NCBI GenBank assembly: GCA_017481065.1
Contig: JAFUPT010000060.1
Coordinates: 1 to 17,996, forward strand
Reading direction: 5' to 3'
Source of the DNA: Clostridia bacterium
GTDB taxonomy: Bacteria > Bacillota_A > Clostridia > Christensenellales > Aristaeellaceae
Length of the DNA: 17,996 nt
Part shown: piece by piece, positions 13,212 to 17,996 of the stretch
Layout of the letters: each line of letters starts with the position of its first letter
Position numbering within the stretch: position 1 is the stretch's first letter
The notes under the pieces: model-generated
What the model was told of the DNA's origin: nothing
The model's input: the letters and a program-made list of their open reading frames with translations, nothing else
The model's database searches: none
Made by a program: the position numbers and the translations under genes

Positions 13212-14288
13212 TCAGGCCTCCTTGTGCATGATATGGATGTTGAAGGGCACGATGGTCAGGCCCACGCGGCTGCCCGCAGGCTGCATGCTGGTGGAATGCA
13301 CCTTCCACTTCATACTGCCGATATCGATCATCATTTCATAGTGCACGCCCTTGAAGAGCACGCTTTCCACGGTGCCGGTGAGCATGCCCACATCCTCGCC
13401 CACGATCATTACATCCTCGGGGCGCACAACCACATCAACGGGCTCGTCCTTGCCGAAGCCCTCGTCAACGCACTGGAATTCCACGCCCAGCATTTCAACG
13501 GTATAGTCTTCCTTCATCACGCCGGGGATGATGTTGCTCTCGCCGATGAAATCGGCCACGAAGGCGTTTTTGGGCTCATCGTAGATGCGCTTGGGATCGC
13601 CGATCTGCTGGATGCGGCCGCCGTTCATTACCACGACCGTATCGGACATGGTGAGCGCTTCCTCCTGGTCGTGGGTGACGTAGATGAAGGTGATGCCCAG
13701 CTGCTGCTGCATGCTCTTGAGCTCCACCTGCATCTCCTTGCGCAGCTTCAGATCCAGCGCGCCGAGGGGCTCGTCCAGCAGGAGTACTTCCGGCTCGTTC
13801 ACCAGCGCGCGGGCGATGGCGATGCGCTGCTGTTGGCCGCCGGAGAGCTGGTTGATGGAGCGCTTTTCATAGCCCTCCATCTTCACGAGCTTGAGCATGC
13901 GGTCCACGCGGCGCTTGATCTCTTCCTTCTTCTGGGCGCGGGTTTTCACGCCGAAGGCCTCCGGGGCCTTCAGGTTCAGGCCGAAGGCAATGTTATCATA
14001 TACATTCAGGTGGGAAAAGAGCGCGTACTTCTGGAACACCGTATTGATGCGGCGCTTATAGGGCGGCAGGTTGGCCACATCCACGCCGTCGAAAAAGATC
14101 TGGCCGCTGGAGGGGGAATCAAAGCCGCCCAGCAGGCGCAGCAGCGTGGTCTTGCCGCAGCCGGAAGGGCCCAGCAGGGTCACGAATTCGCACTTGCGAA
14201 TGTAGAGGTTGATATGATGCAAAACCTCGGTATCGCCGAAACTCTTGGAAATATCCTTCAGCTCGATCAATCGCGTTTCCTGAATCAT
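13212..14288 (-). CDS. potA: Spermidine/putrescine ABC transporter ATP-binding protein
   Basis: This 358-residue ATPase powers polyamine import. Walker A GPSGCGKT is at 40-47, the Q-loop Gln86 in VFQKYALF, the signature LSGGQQQR at 148-155, Walker B VLLLDEP at 168-174 and the switch His206 in [10 protein letters not shown]. The C-terminal part (about 240-358) is the regulatory TOBE-type domain with [11 protein letters not shown] start at 14288 because GAGGA lies about 7 nt upstream. The longer frame from 14354 would overlap the regulator gene and add 22 residues unlike the family. It is 26 nt behind the regulator gene. Confidence 0.96.
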   Translation of the reverse strand: MIQETRLIELKDISKSFGDTEVLHHINLYIRKCEFVTLLGPSGCGKTTLLRLLGGFDSPSSGQIFFDGVDVANLPPYKRRINTVFQKYALFSHLNVYDNIAFGLNLKAPEAFGVKTRAQKKEEIKRRVDRMLKLVKMEGYEKRSINQLSGGQQQRIAIARALVNEPEVLLLDEPLGALDLKLRKEMQVELKSMQQQLGITFIYVTHDQEEALTMSDTVVVMNGGRIQQIGDPKRIYDEPKNAFVADFIGESNIIPGVMKEDYTVEMLGVEFQCVDEGFGKDEPVDVVVRPEDVMIVGEDVGMLTGTVESVLFKGVHYEMMIDIGSMKWKVHSTSMQPAGSRVGLTIVPFNIHIMHKEA

Positions 14289-14314
14289 GTTCGGATCCTC
14301 GCTGTAATTATTGT

Positions 14315-14857
14315 TTAGAATGAAGGCGGAGTGGAGACCCAGATAACCTTGCACACGCCCGTGCCGGCGTTTACCAGCTTGTGGGGGGCGGTGGGGGCAT
14401 AATAGAAGCTCTCGCCCTTGCGCACGCGCTCCACCCGGTCGCCCACGATTACCTTTATCGTGCCGGAGAGCACATAGCCGAATTCCTCGCCCTCGTGGGG
14501 ATCATCCTCCACGGTTTCGCCGCCGGGAGCCATTTCCACCAGGATGGGCTCCATGCGGTTTTTCTGGGCGGAGGGCACCAGCCAGCGGATGCGGCCCCTG
14601 AGCTGCTCCTCATCTTCTTTGACAAAGATATCATCCTCGCCGAAAACAATCTTCTCCTCGCCATTCTTGGCGAAGAAGGAGGTTAAATCCGTGCCGAGGG
14701 ATTCCAGGATATCCGCCAGCGTATCCAGGGAGGGGGAGGTGAGATCGCGCTCCAGCAGGGAAATGAAGCCCTTGCTCAGCTCGCAGCGGTCTGCCAGTTC
14801 CTCCTGCGTCAGCCCCCTCTGCAGGCGGATTCTACGGATTTTATTTCCGATTTCCAC
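14315..14857 (-). CDS. XRE-family regulator with cupin domain (PuuR-like)
   Basis: This is a 180-residue transcription factor. Residues 1-60 form an XRE helix-turn-helix ([19 protein letters not shown], then [21 protein letters not shown]). Residues about 100-175 form a small cupin ([31 protein letters not shown]) that could bind a polyamine or related ligand. This pairing is the PuuR-type arrangement that commonly heads potABCD operons in Clostridia, where it is thought to control polyamine uptake. The start is a GTG at 14857 with AGGAAGG about 8 nt upstream. It is the first gene of the operon, so autoregulation is likely, and a repeated 11-mer near the promoter is a candidate operator. Confidence 0.92.
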   Translation of the reverse strand: MEIGNKIRRIRLQRGLTQEELADRCELSKGFISLLERDLTSPSLDTLADILESLGTDLTSFFAKNGEEKIVFGEDDIFVKEDEEQLRGRIRWLVPSAQKNRMEPILVEMAPGGETVEDDPHEGEEFGYVLSGTIKVIVGDRVERVRKGESFYYAPTAPHKLVNAGTGVCKVIWVSTPPSF

Positions 14858-14890
14858 AGGTTTTCCTTCCTTTCGTCCGTTGGTCCCATG

Positions 14891-14931
14891 GGTTTAAAAA
14901 TGCTAAACTTTTGAAGCAATATTATTAAACC
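14891..14931. promoter_or_regulatory. Candidate operator overlapping the pot promoter
   Basis: GGTTTAA (14891-14897) and TTAAACC (14925-14931) form a perfect 7-bp inverted repeat around the -10 and start site. The right half belongs to TATTATTAAAC (14920-14930), which recurs exactly at 15017-15027. Repression by the XRE-cupin regulator is inferred. Confidence 0.4.
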
Positions 14932-14952
14932 ATCAATGCATGCATATGTCAA
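14924..14952 (-). promoter_or_regulatory. Sigma-A promoter of the puuR-like/potABCD operon
   Basis: On the minus strand a perfect -35 TTGACA (plus-strand 14947-14952) and a -10 TTTAAT (14924-14929) are separated by 17 nt. The predicted start near 14917 gives a leader of about 60 nt. Confidence 0.75.
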
Positions 14953-15016
14953 TGGCATAAGGGTTATATGGCGTGTTAAATATATGTGTAGCTGTTTTAT
15001 GCGAGCAAAAGTTTTG

Positions 15017-15027
15017 TATTATTAAAC
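15017..15027. promoter_or_regulatory. Second copy of the TATTATTAAAC motif
   Basis: An exact 11-nt direct repeat of 14920-14930, 97 bp away and upstream of the pot -35 box. It could be a second regulator site that allows looping, or a chance match in AT-rich sequence. Confidence 0.3.
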
Positions 15028-15073
15028 AAGAGGAGGCGGAAGCGGACCAAAAATCAAAAAATAAAAAAAGGTG

Positions 15074-15102
15074 TTGACAAAAGGGCGTTCTTGGTGTAGA
15101 AT
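15074..15102 (+). promoter_or_regulatory. Sigma-A promoter of the tRNA pair
   Basis: TTGACA (15074-15079), a 17-nt spacer, and TAGAAT (15097-15102). This is near-consensus, and the start would be about 34 nt before the first tRNA. An A-rich tract precedes it. Confidence 0.8.
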
Positions 15103-15142
15103 ATTCAAGTCGGCAAGGATTGCCGCAATTGGAATTGAATAT

Positions 15143-15219
15143 GCTCCCTTGGCTCAGTTGGTTAGAGCACCGTGTTCACATCGCGGGGGTCGTTGGTTCG
15201 AGTCCAACAGGGAGCACCA
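15143..15219 (+). tRNA. tRNA-Val(CAC)
   Basis: A full cloverleaf is visible. The acceptor GCTCCCT pairs with AGGGAGC, the D arm is GCTC/GAGC, and the anticodon stem CCGTG/CGCGG has one G-T pair. The loop TTCACAT carries anticodon CAC, and the T arm is GTTGG-TTCGAGT-CCAAC. The discriminator is A and CCA is encoded at 15217-15219. CAC reads the valine codon GTG. It is co-transcribed with tRNA-Ala 6 nt downstream. Confidence 0.95.
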
Positions 15220-15225
15220 TTCCAT

Positions 15226-15302
15226 GGGGCATTAGCTCAGTTGGCTAGAGCGCTACACTGGCAGTGTAGAGGTCATGGGTTCGAGTCCCATATGCTCCAC
15301 CA
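15226..15302 (+). tRNA. tRNA-Ala(GGC)
   Basis: Acceptor GGGGCAT pairs with ATGCTCC (one G-T pair). The D arm is GCTC/GAGC, the anticodon stem is CTACA/TGTAG with loop CTGGCAG (anticodon GGC), and the T arm is ATGGG-TTCGAGT-CCCAT. CCA is encoded at 15300-15302. It reads GCC, and probably GCT, alanine codons. Confidence 0.95.
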
Positions 15303-15304
15303 TG

Positions 15305-15330
15305 AACCAGTCAGAAATGGCTGGTTTTTT
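15305..15330 (+). terminator. Intrinsic terminator of the tRNA operon
   Basis: AACCAGTC (15305-15312) pairs with GGCTGGTT (15319-15326) with one G-T pair, and the T-run continues to 15330. It starts 2 nt after the tRNA-Ala CCA. Confidence 0.8.
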
Positions 15331-15488
15331 CGTTGTTTTGGAGCGGCTTCTGCAAGTTTCCCTGTAAACGAAAAGCAGGTTTGTAAATGATGTAAAGGAA
15401 ATGACCACAATTATATTTTGATTTGGCGTAAAGAGAATAGATGGGCAACAATGTAGTGTTTTTAAGGAACACAATCATAAGAATCAAT

Positions 15489-15517
15489 AAAAGGCTCTCC
15501 GTTGAGAAGGGCCTTTT
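15489..15517 (-). terminator. Intrinsic terminator of the lysin gene
   Basis: AAAAGGC (15489-15495) and GCCTTTT (15511-15517) pair, with an inner TCTC/GAGA and a small bulge. On the minus strand the stem is followed by TTTTATTG. It lies directly after the lysin stop. Between this and the tRNA terminator (15331-15488) I see nothing. Confidence 0.65.
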
Positions 15518-15523
15518 GAGCAT

Positions 15524-17260
15524 TTATTCTTTGGGGATCTTTAGAACATCGCCTGCATGAATGATCTCGTTTTCAAGCTGGTTCAGTTTGCTGATTTCTG
15601 TCCACCGATTGCCGCTGCCGAGCAGATTTTTGGAAATCTTCCACAGGCTGTCGCCGTCCCGCACGACATAATTCGTGTAAGTGGGTTCTGATGCGTCCTC
15701 GGCGTACTTCCTTCCCGTGAACCAAGATAGCGGCACAATACCTGTCAAGCGGTTTAGGTCGATGCGGTGGTCGATGCCGGGCGCGCCTGCAACCCTGGTA
15801 TAGCCGTAGCTTGTGTACTGATGCATATGAATCTTGCCGGTGTAGGCAGCGCTCTCGATTTTCCAACCGGTGTATGTTCCCTCATTGGAACCCCAGCTGG
15901 CAATCCACAAGGTATCAAAAATCGCTTCAATCTCGCGATAGGAAGTGCGCCAGCGGTAATCGCCGGTGTATTGACCGATCAGCTTCACGCCATGTTCGCG
16001 CAGACGGCCTACATAAACCTTGATAAGCTCGCGCTCAAGCGCATAGGTGATTCCATCGGCAAGCTCCTCTGTGTCAAGATAGTAGATCTTCGGCTGGTAA
16101 GCGGCGCAGGCGGCGTACATGGCATCGGCCTGTTCGATTGCATCCGCTTCGGACTTCAACTTCAGGTAATCGTACACTGCAAACGGGAAGCTGCGCTTTT
16201 TCAGTTCGGCGGCCCAAGAAGCAAACTTGGCGTCATCCTTGCCGTTTACCCGAGCACGAAAAATTGCGAAGTCATTGCCTGCGCAGAACGCATCCATGTC
16301 GATGGCTTCCTGATACGCGGAAATATCGGGTATGAAGCCGTGAATCGGATACACGATTTTATCGGTTTCTCCGGCTTCAGGCGCATTCTGTTCAGGCGCG
16401 ATTTCCTCAGCCTCGTCCCGGGAAGCGGAATAGCTGTTCAGGGCCGCGAAGGACGCCTCGCCGAATTTGCCGTCAACCTCAATCCCAGCGGCGGCCTGGA
16501 ACGCCTTCACGGCCTTTTCGGTATTCTTGCCAAACTTGCCGTCGGCCGCGCCGCTGCCAAACCCCAGGGCGTTCAGCCGGGTTTGCAGCTCAGCCACATC
16601 CGCGCCCGTCATCATCGGGGAGGCGAGCCTGAGCATCCTGCCGCCCAGCTTCCGGGCGGCGGGTTCAGCTTCGGGGGGGACAATCGCGATATTGTCCGTC
16701 TCGGCGGAGGTATCACCGTAATCAATCAGGAAGTCGGGCAGGTATGCCCATTCCGTCCAGGGACGCTTCGAGAGCTGCGTTTTTTCCACACCGCCGGAAA
16801 AGCTGTGCGCTTCAACAACATAACCATTGCCGACATAAACGCCAACGTGCCCCGGCTTGAAAAGCAGAATTCCGGGAACCTCCGGCATCGAGGCGATCTT
16901 GCCATTCTCGCAGCCGATGGATTTCAGCCAGGAGAGCATGGAGTTTGCGCTCTTATCAGGACAGTTGTTGGAATTGTATGTGTTCTTGAACACTTCTCCG
17001 CCGTTGATATATTCAAGAACACCCTGCCCGCCGTCCGTCCAGAAAAAGCCCTTGATCAGGCCGCTGCAATCCATGCAAACCTTTCGGGCGCGGATATGTT
17101 TTTTGTAGGTCGATGTGCGGTTGCTGCCGTAATGGGATGGATACTGCTTGGTTTTGCTGTCCAAAAGGGACTGCGTACAGACGTACACGCACGTCCCGTA
17201 CCAATAGGGCATCCCGACCATGGAAAGAGCAAATGTGATAAACTGTGAAACCTCAAACAT
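15524..17260 (-). CDS. Modular cell-wall lysin: NlpC/P60-like peptidase, peptidoglycan-binding, GH25 lysozyme, LysM
   Basis: This 578-residue protein has two catalytic parts and two wall-binding parts. Residues 5-180 are an NlpC/P60-type cysteine peptidase with Cys65 in CMDCSGLI, His138 in KPGHVGVYVGNGYVVEA and His152 following. Residues 205-277 are a PG_binding_1 domain (GADVAELQTRLNALGF, DGKFGEASFAAL). Residues 306-505 resemble a GH25 lysozyme, with Asp312 in PDISAY and the catalytic-type D396-x-E398 in YYLDTEE, then GQYTGDYRW and GIDHRIDLNRLTG. Residues 530-577 are a LysM repeat (YVVRDGDSLWKISKNLLG). There is no signal peptide, because the first helix is part of the P60 fold. This points to a phage-type endolysin needing a holin, or another release route. 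AAAGGGG lies 8 nt before the ATG at 17260. It diverges from the collagen-like gene. No other phage gene is visible. Confidence 0.9.
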   Translation of the reverse strand: MFEVSQFITFALSMVGMPYWYGTCVYVCTQSLLDSKTKQYPSHYGSNRTSTYKKHIRARKVCMDCSGLIKGFFWTDGGQGVLEYINGGEVFKNTYNSNNCPDKSANSMLSWLKSIGCENGKIASMPEVPGILLFKPGHVGVYVGNGYVVEAHSFSGGVEKTQLSKRPWTEWAYLPDFLIDYGDTSAETDNIAIVPPEAEPAARKLGGRMLRLASPMMTGADVAELQTRLNALGFGSGAADGKFGKNTEKAVKAFQAAAGIEVDGKFGEASFAALNSYSASRDEAEEIAPEQNAPEAGETDKIVYPIHGFIPDISAYQEAIDMDAFCAGNDFAIFRARVNGKDDAKFASWAAELKKRSFPFAVYDYLKLKSEADAIEQADAMYAACAAYQPKIYYLDTEELADGITYALERELIKVYVGRLREHGVKLIGQYTGDYRWRTSYREIEAIFDTLWIASWGSNEGTYTGWKIESAAYTGKIHMHQYTSYGYTRVAGAPGIDHRIDLNRLTGIVPLSWFTGRKYAEDASEPTYTNYVVRDGDSLWKISKNLLGSGNRWTEISKLNQLENEIIHAGDVLKIPKE

Positions 17261-17384
17261 AAGAATAGCCCCTTTCTCTGATCCTGAAGGTCATCGGCAA
17301 TGCAGAAATCAAAGCTGCCGCCGGAAGAAATGTTGTTTTTGCGATTTCAAGCGTTCGGCCGTCGAACCATTGAGCAAAAGCAAA

Positions 17385-17413
17385 ACACGGAATTTCCCGC
17401 AGAGCATACGATA
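17385..17413 (+). promoter_or_regulatory. Candidate sigma-K-type sporulation promoter
   Basis: CATACGATA (17405-17413) fits the sigma-K -10 pattern CATANNNTA, and AC (17387-17388, within ACAC) stands 16 nt upstream, as expected for the short -35. The collagen-like ATG is at 17456, with a leader of about 35 nt. No sigma-A-like pair is obvious here. The motif is short, so chance is possible. Confidence 0.45.
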
Positions 17414-17455
17414 TTATGTAGCCCCTCAAGTGAAGGCTGCATAGGAGGAATCGAA

Positions 17456-17996
17456 ATGGCGAATTCAAATTGGTGCAATGATACAGGCCGATTTGATTGC
17501 TGCCAGCGTCGAAATCAGCGTTTATGCCGATGCTGCGGGAATCAGATTGACAATTGTAATAATTTCGCCTGTTATGGCAATGCTTCTTGCGGCAATGACT
17601 ATTGCTGCTGCATTGGAATACCGGGACCCATGGGCCCTCGTGGCTTCACGGGCGAAACGGGTCCTGTAGGCCCACAGGGCCCCGCTGGTGCAACCGGTCC
17701 TGCCGGTCCGCAGGGTCCCGCTGGTGAAACAGGCCCCGCTGGTCCGCAGGGTCCCGTTGGTCCGCAGGGTCCCATTGGTGCAACCGGTCCTGCTGGTCCG
17801 CAGGGTCCCGCTGGCGAAACGGGTCCCGCCGGTCCGCAGGGTCCCACTGGCGAAACTGGTCCCGCAGGTCCGCAGGGTCCCGCTGGCGAAACTGGCCCCG
17901 CCGGTCCGCAGGGTCCCGTTGGTGAAACCGGCCCCGCAGGTCCGCAGGGTCCCGCTGGTGCGCAGGGTCCTGTTGGCGAAACTGGTCCCGCCGGTC
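17456..17996 (+). CDS. Collagen-like (G-X-Y)n protein with cysteine-rich head, 5' part
   Basis: The frame is open from the ATG at 17456 to the window edge (180 codons, no stop), so the gene is incomplete. AGGAGGAA is spaced 5-6 nt before the ATG. Residues 1-52 hold 12 cysteines, in pairs and a triplet (DCC, RCC, YCCC), mixed with Asn, Arg and Gly. From Gly54 the rest is uninterrupted G-X-Y, dominated by GPA, GPQ, GET and GPV, with a loose 12-residue unit [12 protein letters not shown]. There is no signal peptide or membrane helix in view. Bacterial proteins of this kind (for example BclA-type) form trimeric filaments on spores, and the Cys-rich head could crosslink to a coat. A sigma-K-like promoter upstream fits that role. 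A cell-surface or phage-tail collagen protein is the alternative. Confidence 0.88.
   Translation, partial: MANSNWCNDTGRFDCCQRRNQRLCRCCGNQIDNCNNFACYGNASCGNDYCCCIGIPGPMGPRGFTGETGPVGPQGPAGATGPAGPQGPAGETGPAGPQGPVGPQGPIGATGPAGPQGPAGETGPAGPQGPTGETGPAGPQGPAGETGPAGPQGPVGETGPAGPQGPAGAQGPVGETGPAG

Larger units (their letters stand above)
14858..15142. other. AT-rich divergent promoter region
   Basis: This 285-bp region is much more AT-rich than the flanking genes. It holds the pot operon promoter (minus), candidate operators (14891-14931 and 15017-15027) and the tRNA promoter (plus). No gene is seen. Confidence 0.75.

Noticed and set aside
13197..14318. A 373-codon open frame opposite potA
   Set aside because: PotA motifs on the minus strand are complete; the opposite frame is a compositional shadow.
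15767..17248. A 493-codon open frame opposite the lysin gene
   Set aside because: It is antisense to clear NlpC/P60, GH25 and LysM motifs, resembles no family, and is explained by codon bias of the real gene.
17599..17996. Tandem repeats at the right edge as a possible CRISPR array
   Set aside because: The period is a multiple of 9 nt with no unique spacers, and the repeats translate in frame into G-X-Y collagen triplets.
15226..17996. tRNA-Ala as the attachment site of an integrated phage
   Set aside because: No second copy of the tRNA 3' end and no integrase are visible within the window, so it remains only a suggestion.

Overview
The window looks like a chromosomal segment of a fairly GC-rich, low-copy-tRNA-locus Clostridia-type Firmicute, probably a gut lineage. 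The basis is gene content and order (pnp followed by an M16 peptidase, as in the Bacillus/Clostridia pnp region), strong AGGAGG ribosome sites, a PuuR-type regulator in front of potABCD, a small RelQ-like alarmone synthetase, and sigma-A promoters. I cannot name a genus from the sequence alone.

Layout. 2-901 is the 3' part of pnp (second RNase PH core, KH, S1, Arg/Gly tail). 902-1211 is a gene-free string of perfect hairpins that ends in a sigma-A promoter for an M16 zinc peptidase (1212-2462). A second hairpin-rich gap (2463-2793) precedes a glycerate-dehydrogenase-like enzyme (minus) that diverges from a PHP-family histidinol phosphatase (plus). A 20-bp perfect dyad separates the phosphatase from a convergent minus-strand pair: a small alarmone synthetase followed by a three-helix membrane protein. 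A two-component pair (OmpR-type regulator and a kinase with almost no extracellular loop) ends at a strong terminator and is followed by an MFS transporter. A 395-bp palindrome-rich gap comes next, then an unrecognised minus-strand gene, and then the minus-strand polyamine operon in transcription order: PuuR-like regulator, potA, potB, potC, potD. To the right, a sigma-A promoter drives tRNA-Val(CAC) and tRNA-Ala(GGC). The window ends with a four-domain cell-wall lysin (minus) diverging from a collagen-like protein with a cysteine-rich head, which runs off the edge.

The most unusual structure is non-coding. A modular element of two hairpins, with loops GCT and TGA and conserved spacers, usually followed by a third hairpin, occurs five times (2481-2613, 9270-9377, 10168-10263, 11402-11486, 11513-11593). 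Its stems differ between copies but stay fully paired. Four of five copies sit 0-19 nt after a stop codon in the sense direction, so they are probably 3'-UTR elements. The fifth lies tail-to-tail against another copy between potC and potD, which suggests mobility.

The collagen-like gene is missed by stop-to-stop ORF calling because it has no stop in the window. Its upstream region has a good match to a sigma-K promoter, which fits a spore-surface protein.
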